DNA of 51,119 bases from Triparma columacea (Eukaryota > Sar > Bolidophyceae > Parmales > Triparmaceae): assembly GCA_030267965.1 (NCBI GenBank), contig BRYA01000082.1:9164-60282 (forward strand). Reading direction: 5' to 3'. Position 1 is the stretch's first letter; every line of letters starts with the position of its first letter. Below the pieces are notes generated by a model. That model had not been told where the DNA came from and ran no database searches. It saw only the letters and a list, made by a program, of their open reading frames with translations. The position numbers and the translations under genes are program-made. This document shows positions 11,290 to 21,358 of this stretch, piece after piece.

Positions 11290-12333
11290 ATGAAGCTACT
11301 CTGCGCGTTGCTGCTGACATTGGCAGGTCATTATACAGTTCACTCCTTTGTTATGGGTGTCACACGACCAAATAATACTCCAATGGCTTTCAAGAGGGGC
11401 CAGACAAGCTCCCTTCCATCATCGACAACTTTGATGGCGCTGGAAGAAGTAGAGGAGAAAGATCTCTACCCACCCACAAACCCAGACCAGCCCGCGTGGA
11501 GGAAGGGAGACCTTGATGGTATGGACGCTCCTATCAATGAGGTGGGTGTTGGCCAGGTCCAGGAGTGACAAACCCAAACAGCAGCGAGTCAAGGAAAGGG
11601 TTGGTGTGGGGTGGGAAGCCACCCATCTATGTAAAAAGTTGCTAACACCCTATGGTCGTCTCTTCCCTCCCCTCCCCTCCCCTCCCCTCCCTCGTCTCCC
11701 CCCCTCTGTTAGAGTTGGCGCAGTGAGAGTGAGGATCTGATAAGGCTGGCTGGTGTGCAGAGCGCTGTCGAGATTGTCAGCCTAACCTGGTCGTATGCAA
11801 AGGTGGAGGTGGTGGTCCCTGGTACCACCAGCAGCGAGGACCAGTCAAGGCTGGTTACGGAGATCCACGCGGTCTGGGAGGACCCCCGCACCCCTGAAAT
11901 TTGCTACGACGTGCTTGAGAAGCACGAGATAATAGTTTGCACGCCTGGAGCCCCGGACGTCCTCTCCACTCAGGAGCAGTTCGACGCCTACGTCGGCTTC
12001 GACGTCAGTGTGCAGACTGTCGACCCCTTCAAGTCTAATAGGGTCATTGAAGGGAAGCTCGTCTCAAGGGATGCTCTCGAGGTCAAGATTAACAAGAAGG
12101 GAAGGTGAGATGGAAGGAGGGGCGGAAAAGAGGGTAGAGGGAGCGCAGCGACGATATTGATACTGTTACAGAAGGTCCCCGACCGTCATTTGGACCCTCC
12201 CCTTCCCTAACCCCTCACCTTCACCTCCCCCCCCCCCCCCAAACTTCACAGGATGGTTACGATACCCAACGAAATGGTCGGGGAGGTTAAACTGCCAAAG
12301 CCCAAAACAGAAAAGGGGGACCCTTTCAACTGA
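11290..12333 (+). CDS. RimP-like ribosome maturation factor, probably organellar (3 exons)
   Basis: RimP (DUF150/UPF0090) assists maturation of the bacterial-type small ribosomal subunit. Exons are 11290-11541, 11713-12104 and 12252-12333, giving 241 aa. Residues 1-18 form a signal-peptide-like hydrophobic stretch (MKLLCALLLTLAG...) followed by VHSF; a Phe near the predicted cleavage site is typical of bipartite plastid leaders in secondary algae. The body has the RimP order: EIVSLTWSYAKVEVVVPG, an acidic middle, HEIIVCTPGAPDVLSTQEQF (the SPGLDRPL-type segment), YVGFDVSVQT, and a C-terminal SH3-like piece ending VTIPNEMVGEVKLPKP, which corresponds to the usual IPLENI-KARL ending. The match is to the family pattern, not a near-identical homolog. 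The first donor is GTGGGT, the only one of its kind in the window. Introns are 171 and 147 nt. Confidence 0.68.
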
Positions 12334-12978
12334 GAGTAGGGGCGATGCGGTGACGGAACGCAAGGTTGATACCATCTGTTTCATTGTCATCCAAGGTTAG
12401 ATAAAAATAAAAAACAAGCCCTGGACAAAATGATGAGAACGATTTAGTTTTAGTTATCGCTTCAGTTATCGCGTTGGCACAGAACGTCGTGTTGCCCCCC
12501 CGTGCAACCATTGGACGTCTCCTTTCTCCCAGGATGCATCCCCAAAAAATTGCACTCACTCAAAACTCTCACAACACCCGAAAACTGTCAGGCCAGTTAG
12601 TGAGTCTAACAGTGCCCCCAAAACTCTGAGAAACCCACACTGCTCGGACCCCAACGTACCTTATTTCACCCCCCCACCCGCACCTTGTCCACTCTACCTC
12701 ACGACAAGCTACCCTCAACCTCATTTCATTGATTGCCCCAGAAGTACTGTTCCCTCCCTCTGGCCCCGCCTGAAGATTTGGTTGAAAGGGTGCAATACAA
12801 TCTCAAGGAAGAGTTCAACCGGGATCAATCAGCACCGCAGTAGCTAATTCTACATACCTCCCCCCGTATTCCCACCATCTGCCCCTTGTGACCCACACAA
12901 CCTCCAATAACCCCCCCAAAAAACTCAACTCCACCGCCCTCTCTCACCCCCCCACCTAAAATAACCACCGAATAAGCG
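12334..12978. other. Intergenic region upstream of G-alpha
   Basis: This 645-bp stretch lies between the RimP-like stop and the G-alpha start. It is C-rich near 12660-12970 and otherwise shows no ORF with domain content, tRNA cloverleaf or repeat family that I can recognise. It presumably holds the 3' UTR of one gene and the promoter and 5' UTR of the next. Confidence 0.5.
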
Positions 12979-14055
12979 ATGGGAGGGTGCAATTCAGTTG
13001 GCGCAGCCGAGCGGGAAGCCATGGCTCGCTCCCTCGAGGTCGAGAGGGAGCAAGAGGAGGCTTGGATGAAGGAGCAGGAGAAGATCAAGCTTCTCCTCCT
13101 CGGAGCTGGTGAGAGTGGCAAGTCAACCATCTTCAAGCAGATGAAGGTCCTGTACGGGAAGCCGCTGGACGACGAGGAGAGGAGGCAGATGACGCCGGTC
13201 GTTTACAGCAACACGATAGGGGCTATGAAGATCCTGGTTGACCAGACCCTCAACTACGGCCACGAGGAGAGCGTGGTCGCCAAGGACGCCTTCTCAAAGA
13301 TCAAGCACAGCAGCGACACACAGGAGATCGACGAGGACACCGGTAACGCCGTGAAGGCTCTCTGGAGCGACCCCGGCATCAAGCTGACTTGGGACAAGAG
13401 GTCAGAGTTCCAGATTGTGGAGTCGATGAAATACTACTTTGAGAACATCGACCGCATCAAGCAGTCGAACTACCTCGCAAACCAGCAGGACATCCTCCTC
13501 TCCCGCGTCCGCACGTCCGGGATCGTCACCGAGAGGTACGAGATCGACGGTAGTCAGTTTGAGATGTACGACGTCGGGGGTCAGAGGAACGAGAGGAAGA
13601 AGTGGATACACTGCTTCGACGACGTTACGGCAGTCATCTTCGTGGCGGCGCTCTCTGAGTACGACCAGAAGCTGTTCGAGGACGCTAGCACTAACAGGAT
13701 GATCGAGGCGGTTGACCTGTTTGACGAGATTGCAAACAACAGGTACTTCAGAGACTCCTCCATGATCCTATTCCTCAACAAGCGCGACCTGTTCGAGGAG
13801 AAAATAGAGCGCGTCCCCATCGGTTCCGTCGACACCTTCTGCGACTACAAGAAGCTCGACCCGGAGATGTCTGACTTTGACTCTGGGGCAAAGTACTTCC
13901 TCCAGAAATTCCTGGATAGGAACAAGATGGAAGAGAAGGTCATCTACCACCACATCACGTGCGCGACTGACACGAACAACGTGGAGGTTGTCTTTAACGC
14001 GTGCAAGGATATTATACTTAGGGACAACCTTAAGGACTCGGGGTTCATGGACTGA
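12979..14055 (+). CDS. Heterotrimeric G-protein alpha subunit (single exon)
   Basis: This membrane-attached GTPase couples seven-helix receptors to effectors. The 358-aa protein has every G-box: GAGESGKST (P-loop, about 42-50), the switch I segment [22 protein letters not shown] (switch II with the catalytic Gln), FLNKRD and TCATDT. The N-terminus MGGC allows N-myristoylation at Gly2 and palmitoylation at Cys4. The C-terminus is KDSGFMD, with no Cys at position -4, so it is not a pertussis-toxin-type tail. The alpha-helical domain between G1 and switch I is of normal length. Unlike most single-copy neighbours it has no intron. The 3' end of this gene is duplicated immediately downstream. Confidence 0.96.
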   Translation: MGGCNSVGAAEREAMARSLEVEREQEEAWMKEQEKIKLLLLGAGESGKSTIFKQMKVLYGKPLDDEERRQMTPVVYSNTIGAMKILVDQTLNYGHEESVVAKDAFSKIKHSSDTQEIDEDTGNAVKALWSDPGIKLTWDKRSEFQIVESMKYYFENIDRIKQSNYLANQQDILLSRVRTSGIVTERYEIDGSQFEMYDVGGQRNERKKWIHCFDDVTAVIFVAALSEYDQKLFEDASTNRMIEAVDLFDEIANNRYFRDSSMILFLNKRDLFEEKIERVPIGSVDTFCDYKKLDPEMSDFDSGAKYFLQKFLDRNKMEEKVIYHHITCATDTNNVEVVFNACKDIILRDNLKDSGFMD

Positions 14056-14362
14056 TGGATGTGTTCAAAAGTATAGTAGATGATAGGGTAGATGGGGAAG
14101 GATGGGGGGGTGGGGGGAGATGTCAGACTTTGACTCTGGGGCAAAGTACTTCCTCCAGAAGATTCCTGGATAGGAAAAAAATGGAAGAGAAGGTCATCTA
14201 CCACCACATCACGTGCGCGACTGACACGAACAACGTGGAGGTCGTGTTTAACGCGTGCAAGGATATTATACTTAGGGACAACCTTAAGGACTCGGGGTTC
14301 ATGGACTGATGGATGTGTTCAAAAGTATAGTAGATGATAGGGTAGATGGGGAAGGATGGGGG
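13866..14362 (+). repeat. Tandem duplication, two units of ~253 bp
   Basis: Unit 1 is 13866-14118 and unit 2 is about 14119-14362. Offsets are 253 bp at the left edge and 254 bp at the stop codons, explained by a 1-bp insertion in unit 2. Both end in a G-rich simple-sequence tract, which may have promoted the event. Confidence 0.85.
14119..14309 (+). pseudogene. Duplicated 3' fragment of the G-alpha gene
   Basis: From about 14119 the sequence repeats the last ~190 bp of the G-alpha coding region (from 13866), including the stop codon and about 50 bp of the following 3' flank. Both copies run through the same [12 protein letters not shown] segment to KDSGFMD-stop. The second copy has an extra base (AAGATTCC against AAATTCC), a run of As where the gene has AACAAG, and a few substitutions near the end. 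It lacks the rest of the gene, so it is a relic or could act as a second 3' UTR/polyadenylation region. Confidence 0.85.
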
Positions 14363-14763
14363 GAGGGGGGGAGGGGGGGGAAGGCGACAACGTTTAATGA
14401 ATTAAGCCGAACATGACTCTACGAGGGTCGGGAGTGTGTGTGGGGGGGATGGGGAGGCGACGACATATTGTGCATAATTCTTGCCGTTGGGGTATTGGAT
14501 TGGCTGGGTCTTTGGATTGGCTAGGAAAAGAAAAAAAGGGGGAGAGGGAGGAGGACAATCATTAAATCATGTTCAACAAGCCACCTCGGGAATTGAAATA
14601 CACCACTGTCTGCCAAAGAAAACTTTGTTAAGCGAGCACTACTTTACTTCAAATAACCTTCTCACAATTCCACATTCATTCTTCCTTTTTTTGGCCGAAC
14701 CAGGGGGGACTCCAAAATAAGGGGTTAGAGGAGCATAAAAGGAGAACAAAAACGAGTTATAAG
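14310..14763. other. Intergenic region
   Basis: This region starts with the duplicated G-alpha 3' flank and a G-rich tract (14355-14390). The remainder is unremarkable A/T-rich sequence leading to the next start codon. I see no RNA gene or domain-bearing ORF. Confidence 0.4.
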
Positions 14764-15489
14764 ATGTCAACAGGCGTATCGTCTCGTTTATCCTCCATCT
14801 TTTCACCTATATACTATTTGATAGCGTTAGTATTGAGTTTAAGTTTAAAATACTCCCCTGATTGGTTAGTCTTTTTAATCCCTACATTTATCATTGAAAG
14901 AATCACTGATTGGGACGTTATTGATGTCTTAATGCCAAACGATAACGTGTATGATGATGGGTATGATGATGATATAATGTCTGATGATGATTATGATAAT
15001 AATTATGACCCTCTCATCGTCAACAATAAGAACAAACAAAGGGTTAACCCAAACACACACAATAAGAATAGAAAAGGGAAAGGAATAGGAACCAAAACAG
15101 GGATGCCTAAACTCGTTGAAATTAAAAAGAGTGCAGGAAAAGAGAGGAGGAAAGGAGGAGGGAACAAGACAAGAGAAGGAGGAGAGGGGAACAACAATGA
15201 TAACGACATTGACAATGGGAACGGCAACGATAACGATAACGACAATGATAACGACAACAACAACAACAACACCACAAATACCTCATCATCTCCTGCTTCC
15301 TTACCTCCCTCCTACGTACCCGCTAACAATAACCGGTACGAGTGGGACGACACCTTCGGAGTATTACCCAGGTCATTACTTGAGAGATGGAAAGAGGAGG
15401 AGGTGGAAAGAAGAGGGACAGTTTTAAGGAAGAGGACGAACAAGGAACAGATACCAGGGGTTCGTCATCGTGGTAAAGTCAAGATATAA
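14764..15489 (+). CDS. Hypothetical protein with N-terminal membrane segment and Asn/Asp-rich region
   Basis: The protein has 241 aa and no recognised family. Residues about 12-46 are hydrophobic (SPIYYLIALVLSLSL, then WLVFLIPTFII) and could form one long or two short membrane helices. An acidic Asp/Tyr stretch follows (about 58-82), then a basic Lys/Gly region and a low-complexity run made almost entirely of Asn and Asp (about 158-178), encoded by AAC/GAT/GAC repeats. The C-terminus is more ordinary (YEWDDTFGVLPRSLLERWKE) and ends in basic residues. The codon and base use is more A/T-rich than the flanking genes. It is likely a real gene because of its ATG, length and structured ends, but no function can be assigned. 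Confidence 0.55.
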   Translation: MSTGVSSRLSSIFSPIYYLIALVLSLSLKYSPDWLVFLIPTFIIERITDWDVIDVLMPNDNVYDDGYDDDIMSDDDYDNNYDPLIVNNKNKQRVNPNTHNKNRKGKGIGTKTGMPKLVEIKKSAGKERRKGGGNKTREGGEGNNNDNDIDNGNGNDNDNDNDNDNNNNNTTNTSSSPASLPPSYVPANNNRYEWDDTFGVLPRSLLERWKEEEVERRGTVLRKRTNKEQIPGVRHRGKVKI

Positions 15490-15559
15490 TATCACTATTT
15501 CTCCACACAACTTTATATATTTTTCCACTCAAATATAACATCCCCCCCCACTCTCTTCC

Positions 15560-16676
15560 TCAAGCCCAGAATGGGTCATCCTCATCCTCGTCTTCGTTAA
15601 CGTATCTCCCCCCCCTCCCCCCAACCCCGTAAATCTCCCCTTCCTCAGCCCACCCCATTCCTACAATGTCAACTTCATATCCACCTCCTTTACCCCCCTT
15701 AGTAACTCCTTCGATTTCCCCTTCTCCATAACCTCCGTTGTCACCATCATCATCCCCCATCCTTATTTCCTCATCCTCCCCCATATAAAGTCCATCCAAA
15801 TCGTAAAACTGTCTGCTTCTTTCCGTCATAACGTTAACGACAATATCACCATAATCGAGGACAACCCAGCCGGAATTGAAGACTGAGGATGCACCGCGGG
15901 TACGAGGACCACCGCCTGTGCCTACGGTATTACCACGGTAAGGCTGGAGAGGGGGAAGGGGGGGGGAGAGAGACAGGGGGGTGTGGGGGGGATATTTAGG
16001 GTTAGGTTTACGCAGTTTTAACTCCGAACGACTCTCCCCCCCCACTTTAACTCCCCAGTGTGTTGTAAAAATGTCCCCCAGTCTGTTCCCAAAACGTTCT
16101 CTAAAATGGTCGTTAAATCCTCCTCCCCTCCATCTCCTTCTTCTTCAAAGCACTCACCTCAACCCCCTCCATATTTTCAATGTTTCTCCATTCCTTAATT
16201 TCCTCATCCGTACATCCCTCCCTATCCCTAACTTTAACTTTAAGATGTCCCGGTAACCCTTCCCCCATCCAATCCCCATCCTCTTCCCCCATCTCTCCCT
16301 GTAGGTTTAACCATCCGTTAACGTCGGATCTAATCCCCGCTATAATAGCCCTACATTGCGGTGCTGATGTACCCTCCATAATGTAAACGTATTCAACCTC
16401 CGTGCCTTTTGTTTTGATTAATGTTAGGTTCGACGCACGCTTTGATAAGGAGGAATGGAGGATTAATTGAAGGATATGTGATGTGTAGGATAGAGGGGTT
16501 GAAGGGATTGAGGGGACGAGGACGGAGGCTTTTTGGAGAGTACCGGATTGATTAGGGGGAAGGGAAGCGAGATGGAAGGATGGAGGTGGGGGAGATGGGA
16601 GAATGAATGTTGTGGTTAAGGTGAAGATGTTAAGGAGAAGAAGGAGGAGGAGAAGGTGGGGAGTTGAGAGATGCAT
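15560..16676 (-). CDS. Ribosomal silencing factor RsfS / Iojap-like, probably plastid (2 exons)
   Basis: RsfS binds uL14 of bacterial-type large subunits and blocks subunit joining; plant and algal homologs act in plastids or mitochondria. Exons are 16676-16158 and 15943-15560 (214-nt intron), giving 300 aa. Residues 1-24 are a Leu-rich signal peptide followed by TTTFILP, a plausible secondary-plastid cleavage site with Phe. The domain starts with KRASNLTLIKTKG and VEYVYIMEGTSAPQCRAII, and resumes after the intron with WVVLDYGDIVVNVM and SRQFYDLDGLY, the standard RsfS ending. These two halves are separated by a roughly 80-residue acidic/Gly-rich insertion instead of the usual short loop. A ~75-residue Gly/Glu/Asp-rich tail ending DDPFWA follows the domain. 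Confidence 0.85.
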
Positions 16677-16957
16677 GATAGGGTAAATGGGTGTGTTGTG
16701 TAGGTGGGTATGGGGTGATAAAATGAGGCTGATGTTTGTATGATGTTTGTCGAGTCTTCTTTTTTGCTGTGAGTATTTAGAGTTGTCGCAATTATATCGT
16801 ATTGATACTGAAGGATATTAAAATCAGTTTTGGCGAAGATTATTCAGAAAGTACGAAGAAATGAGGGAGAAAATTTCTCTGAGGAAACAATGCTTCACTT
16901 CTTCTGACCCAGATCCACCAGTCTCCCCACCCTGGATCTCCTCATTTTCCTTCTCAA
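16677..16957. promoter_or_regulatory. Divergent spacer, RsfS / PNO1
   Basis: These 281 bp separate the divergent starts of two ribosome-related genes. No specific motif is identifiable. Confidence 0.35.
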
Positions 16958-17982
16958 ATGGCTCAAATCCTTTCTCAAGCCGATCTAACCTCTGAATCAA
17001 CGTCAACGATGTCAATGGATACTGGAGGTAACGACCAGGAGATTCCAATTATGGAAGAAGTCGCTATTCAGGGACAAAACAAAGTAAGTCTGCAACCCAT
17101 TTCGCTGGTTTCCACCCATTGTTGCCCAAATTGTGTCCACAAATACGCCGTTTTAGGATATATTAGGACCAGTTAATGGATACGCTGTATATATATTGCA
17201 CAAAAACAAACGTGTACACACACATACGTCGTCAAAACAACTAATATGGCCACATGTATGTATTTGTTCTTCGATGCCCTTCTTCATCTCCTTCATCGAA
17301 CTACAAACTCAGCTCGTACTCATCACATACTCATCATACACTCATCACACACTCGCCACACACTCACCATACACTCACTACACACTATCATCCTAATTTT
17401 ACTAACTCACCCAACCCCCCACCCACCCCACAGTCCCTATCCTCCCAATACCGTCGTATCCGTTGTCCCCCCAACCGTTACACCCCCCTTCGCAATAATT
17501 GGGAGTCCATCCTCACCCCCCTAGTCCAGTACCTCCACCTGCAAGTCCGTTTCAACACGTCCACACGTTCAGTTGAGCTTAAGTCCTCCCCGAAGACACC
17601 TGACCCATCCTCCGTTCAGAAAGGTGCAGATTTCGTATCCTGTTTCATGATGGGTTTCGAGGTAGCAGACGCCGTTGCACTCCTTAGGTTGGACGATCTT
17701 TATTTAGACAGTTTCCAAGTTACCGATGTTAAAATGCTCAAAGGCGACCACCTTTCACGTGCGATTGGTCGTATCGCAGGGCAAGATGGTAAAACAAGAT
17801 TCGCGATAGAGAACGCGACTAGAACGAGGATCGTTGTTGCGGATCAACACGTTCATATTTTAGGAAGTTATGGGAATATTAGAGTCGCGAGAGGAGCGAT
17901 TTGTGAATTGATTATGGGAGCGATGCCGGGGAAGGTTTATAATAATATGAAAAATGTGGGGAAAAGGATGAACGAAAGGTAA
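16958..17982 (+). CDS. PNO1: PNO1/Dim2, 40S pre-ribosome KH-domain factor (2 exons)
   Basis: PNO1 partners the NOB1 nuclease and is needed for 18S rRNA 3'-end maturation of pre-40S particles. Exons are 16958-17083 and 17434-17982, giving 224 aa (human 252). Exon 1 encodes a short acidic N-terminus. Exon 2 carries the two KH-like modules with nearly invariant motifs: PPNRYTPLRNNWESIL, ADFVSCFMMGFEVADA, LLRLDDLYLDSFQVTDVK, LKGDHLSRAIGRIAGQDGKT, and HVHILGSYGNIRVARGAI. The intron is the longest in the window (350 nt), uses a GTAAGT donor and contains a CA/TCA simple-sequence tract. Confidence 0.95.
17317..17390 (+). repeat. Intronic CATACACTCA-type minisatellite
   Basis: Imperfect ~10-bp units reading CATACACTCA or CACACACTCG repeat about seven times inside the PNO1 intron, ahead of the pyrimidine-rich acceptor. 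Confidence 0.7.
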
Positions 17983-17987
17983 AGGGT

Positions 17988-18062
17988 GAGAGAGAGAGAG
18001 AGAGAGAGAAAGAGAGGGAGAGAGAGAGAGGTGGAGAGAGAGAGAGAGAGAGAGAGAGAAAG
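17988..18062 (+). repeat. (GA)n microsatellite
   Basis: An interrupted GA-dinucleotide tract of about 75 bp lies just past the PNO1 stop codon. Its length is likely to vary among isolates. Confidence 0.9.
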
Positions 18063-18393
18063 GGACGGGGGTAGACTGGGAAAGTGAATTTTTGGCCGAG
18101 GGTCATTGGTTGGAACACGAACTCCCTTAAGAGTTGGAAAAAGAATGAAATTGCTTATTTTACCCCACTTTTCAATTTGATTATTATCATCTGGTATTAG
18201 ATCCGATTGTGATTGTGGTGGAGCAAAACATTAAGCAATTCCACTTCAAACCTGCAGAAGATTTTTTTTACTACAGGGGAGGGCATTGATTGCGAAAATT
18301 GCGATTAGCGTGAGAATGAACAATTTCATATTTCTCCAACTCATTTTGTCCCTCATCTCGACTCCTGCTTCCAGATGAAACTTTCTGAGAGGT

Positions 18394-18517
18394 GGACTCC
18401 AATATTAGCACCTACACGACCCTTCTGACTAAGTGGAGTAGCTTCAAGGCTTTGTTGATCACTTTCACGTCGTAATTTGCCGCTATAAACTTACATTCGG
18501 GTCAGGTTCGCTCAAAA
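18394..18517 (+). promoter_or_regulatory. Conserved promoter block, ankyrin-MYND copy 1
   Basis: This ~124-bp block (GGACTCCAATATTAGCACC to the ATG) is shared by all six ankyrin-MYND genes. It contains TATAAA at 18484, 34 nt before the ATG, preceded by a conserved CGTAATTTGCCGC segment. The upstream 18297-18393 repeats the inter-copy spacer (GCGATTAGCGTGAGAATGAAC), showing that copy 1 retains a left repeat boundary. Confidence 0.75.
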
Positions 18518-19672
18518 ATGGAATCAGAATCAGAGGTACAATCGTCACACAATTCATCAGAGACCACAAATGTGGCAGTATCTAGTTGGGACGATTTGAC
18601 AGACGGTCAGCAGTTGTGTATAAGCTGGGCTTTAGACCAAGACTGGAATCGCGTCAAGGGGTATGCCAAGGAACATGGTCCTGAGGTTTTGTTAGGCGTT
18701 CGTAAAAGGTATGTTGATAAGGAATGGAGGGCAACTTCAGTCCTCACAATAGCCTCTCTTCACGATAATGTTGAAACGGTCAAGCTTACTTTAGAGGCCG
18801 GCTTCGACAACAAGGAAGCCATGTTCATTGCCGCACAGATATCAATGAAGAATAGTGACAATTCAACAATCTTGAGATTGCTCTTAGAACATGGACTCGA
18901 CCCTAATATGGACCTACAAGTCGAAGAATTGGTGGAATTCTTTTCCAACCTTTTGGTGTTTGCTGCTGAAAGGGGACGCATTAATCAGGCCATGGCACTT
19001 CTCGATCATGGAGCAAATGTGAACAAGACAATGGTTCAGCCTGATGGACGTCTTGTTTCACCACTTACTTCTACTTTCTGGTGTGGATCACACGACATAT
19101 GCAGACTATTTCTCACGTGCGGTGCTATTCCAACCACCAACGACGTGCTTAATGTGATTGATCATTGCCTCGCAGCGTGCAAAGGAGAAAACCCTAGCCT
19201 TAGTAGAGATGTCGCAATAAAGATGTTCGCAACATTTCTTCATCTAGGAAAGCCCGATTCCGACGTACTTCGAGACATATTTGATTCTTTCGCGTTACAG
19301 CACCCTTCTTATCACGATCCTACAATCGCCAACATCACGAAACATTACCTTCAAGGCCGTCCCTTCTGCTGCTTCGTTTGTGAGGCTCTAACTGCCAAGG
19401 AGCGTGACAAGCTCCTAATGTGTCCCTGTCGCAATGTCGCCTACTGTTCGAAGGAGTGCCAGCTCAAGCACTGGAGGGAGCACAAGGTGCTATGTACGGG
19501 ACCGCTGAACGAAAGGGGGGAGAGCGAGGCTATGGTCAAGAAAAGATCCAAGACAGGAAAGGGAGTGGCGGCGGGAGCAGCGGATGTGGGAAGAGAGGAT
19601 GGAGCAGGTGCGACGGGGAAGAATGGGAAGAAGGGAAAGAAGGGCAAGAATGGTAGGGGTAAGAAGAAGTGA
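18518..19672 (+). CDS. Ankyrin-repeat / MYND zinc-finger protein, copy 1
   Basis: An intronless gene of 384 aa. The N-terminus (ESEVQSSHNSSETTN, then DDLTDGQQLC and DWNRVKGYAKEHGPEVLLG) is shared by the family. Residues about 70-270 form four or so degenerate ankyrin repeats (ASLHDNVETVKLTLEAGF, STILRLLLEHGLDPN, INQAMALLDHGANVN, SHDICRLFLTCGAIPTTND). A MYND finger follows at about 283-325: CFVC, CPC, YCSKECQLKHW and HKVLC provide the zinc ligands. The C-terminus is a Lys/Gly-rich tail (GKKGKKGKNGRGKKK). MYND fingers usually bind short Pro-containing peptides, and ankyrin repeats bind proteins, so a scaffold or recognition role is inferred. It differs from the other copies mainly at short clusters in the ankyrin part. 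Confidence 0.88.
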   Translation: MESESEVQSSHNSSETTNVAVSSWDDLTDGQQLCISWALDQDWNRVKGYAKEHGPEVLLGVRKRYVDKEWRATSVLTIASLHDNVETVKLTLEAGFDNKEAMFIAAQISMKNSDNSTILRLLLEHGLDPNMDLQVEELVEFFSNLLVFAAERGRINQAMALLDHGANVNKTMVQPDGRLVSPLTSTFWCGSHDICRLFLTCGAIPTTNDVLNVIDHCLAACKGENPSLSRDVAIKMFATFLHLGKPDSDVLRDIFDSFALQHPSYHDPTIANITKHYLQGRPFCCFVCEALTAKERDKLLMCPCRNVAYCSKECQLKHWREHKVLCTGPLNERGESEAMVKKRSKTGKGVAAGAADVGREDGAGATGKNGKKGKKGKNGRGKKK

Positions 19673-19846
19673 ACGAACAATACAGTAATGCGGCTGCTAT
19701 GAGCAATTTTTCAGAATTCGATGTACATCAAATTGCTTATTTTTTTAGCGATTAGCGTGAGAATGAACAAGTTCATATTTCTTTAACTCATTTTGTCCCC
19801 TCCCTCCTCTCGACTCCTGCTTCCAAGATGAAACTTTCTGAGAGGT

Positions 19847-19970
19847 GGACTCCAATATTAGCACCTTCACGACTTTTCTGCCTAAGTGGAGTAATTTCAA
19901 GCCTTTATAAATCACTTTCACATCGTAATTTACCGCTATAAACTTACACTTGGGGTAGGTTCGCTCAAAA
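19847..19970 (+). promoter_or_regulatory. Conserved promoter block, ankyrin-MYND copy 2
   Basis: The same block as copy 1, with TATAAA at 19937, 34 nt before the ATG. Confidence 0.75.
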
Positions 19971-21116
19971 ATGGCTTCAGAATCAGAGGTACAATCGTCA
20001 CACAATTCATCAGAGACCACAACTGTGGTAGTATCTAGTTTGGACGATTTGACAGACGGTCAGCGGTTGTGCATAGATTGGGCTTGGGAGCCAGACTGGG
20101 ATCGCATCAAGGGGTATGCCAAGGAACATGGTCCTGAGGTTTTGTTAGGCGTTCATGCAGAGTTTGTTGATGAGGAATGGGCGATATTTTCAGTCCTCAC
20201 ACTCGCCTCTCTTCACAATAATGTTGAGATGGTCAAGCTTACCTTAGAGGCCGGCTTTGACAACAAGGAAGCCATGTACATGGCCGCAGAGATATCAATG
20301 AGGAAGATTGACAATTCAACAATCTTGAGATTGCTCTTAGAACATGGACTCGACCCTAATATAGACCTACGAGTCGAAGGGATGGTGAAAACCTTTTCAA
20401 ATCTGTTGATGCTCGCTGCTACTGTGGGACACATTGATCAGGCCATAGCACTTCTCGATCATGGAGCAAATGTGAACAAGACAGTGGTTGACCCTAATGG
20501 AGAAGTTGTTTCACCACTTATTGCTACTATGAGTTATGGAGCACACGACATATGCAGGCTTTTTCTCACGCGCGGTGCTATTCCAACCACCAACGACGTG
20601 GATAATGTGTTGGGTTTGTGCCTCAAAGCGTGCAAAGGAGGAAGCCATAGGCTTAGTAGAGATGTCGCAATAAAGATGTTCACAACAGTTCTTCATCTCG
20701 GAAAGCCCGATTCCGACGTAGTTCGAGACAAATTCAATTCTGTCAATCCTTCCTATCGCGATCCTACACTCACCAACATCACGAAACAGTACCTTCAAGG
20801 CCGTCCCTTCTGCTGCTTCATTTGCGAGGCTCTAACTGCCAAGGAGCGTGACAAGCTCCTAATGTGTCCCTGTCGCAACGTCGCCTACTGCTCGAGGGAG
20901 TGTCAGCTCAAGCACTGGAGGGAGCACAAGGTGCTATGCACGGGACCACTGAACGAAAGGGGGGAGAGCGAGGCAATGGTCAAGAAAAGATCAAAGACAG
21001 GGAAGGGAGCGGCGGCGGGAGGGGCGGATGTGGGAGTAGCGGAAGGAGCAGGTGCGACGGGGAAGAATGGCAAGAAGGGGAAGAAGGGCAAGAATGGTAG
21101 AGGTAAGAAGAAGTGA
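19971..21116 (+). CDS. Ankyrin-repeat / MYND zinc-finger protein, copy 2
   Basis: An intronless gene of 381 aa with the same domain order as copy 1, starting 1,453 bp after it. The start is MASESE, the only family member here with Ala after Met. The MYND finger reads CFICEALTAKERDKLLMCPC then YCSRECQLKHW, like copy 1 and unlike copies 3-5, which have two extra residues (AKEVGRDKL). Variable positions include AEFVDEEWAIFS after the VLLGVH motif, TLASLHNNVEM, and NVLGLCLKACKGGSHRLS. After this copy the repeat unit ends near 21175 and unrelated sequence begins. Confidence 0.88.
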   Translation: MASESEVQSSHNSSETTTVVVSSLDDLTDGQRLCIDWAWEPDWDRIKGYAKEHGPEVLLGVHAEFVDEEWAIFSVLTLASLHNNVEMVKLTLEAGFDNKEAMYMAAEISMRKIDNSTILRLLLEHGLDPNIDLRVEGMVKTFSNLLMLAATVGHIDQAIALLDHGANVNKTVVDPNGEVVSPLIATMSYGAHDICRLFLTRGAIPTTNDVDNVLGLCLKACKGGSHRLSRDVAIKMFTTVLHLGKPDSDVVRDKFNSVNPSYRDPTLTNITKQYLQGRPFCCFICEALTAKERDKLLMCPCRNVAYCSRECQLKHWREHKVLCTGPLNERGESEAMVKKRSKTGKGAAAGGADVGVAEGAGATGKNGKKGKKGKNGRGKKK

Positions 21117-21358
21117 ACGAAACAATACAGGAATGCGACGGCTATTAAGCAATTTTGATGTACATATAGAAATAAAAAACTTTTCGAAGGGGGAACACCA
21201 CTTGGGTCGCGTCAAAATGGCACATAAATTCATGTTTCCAAAGAAAACCTGGTATGGCCTGAAAGACCTCTTGACCTCTACCTCTCAATTAGAAGAATGG
21301 AGGGAGAATTAATTTGCGAAAGTGTTTGCTGCGTTACTATTACTGCTATGCTCGTCAC

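Noticed and set aside
14101..14400. Second complete G-alpha gene
   Set aside because: Only the last ~63 codons are present; it lacks the P-loop and switch regions.
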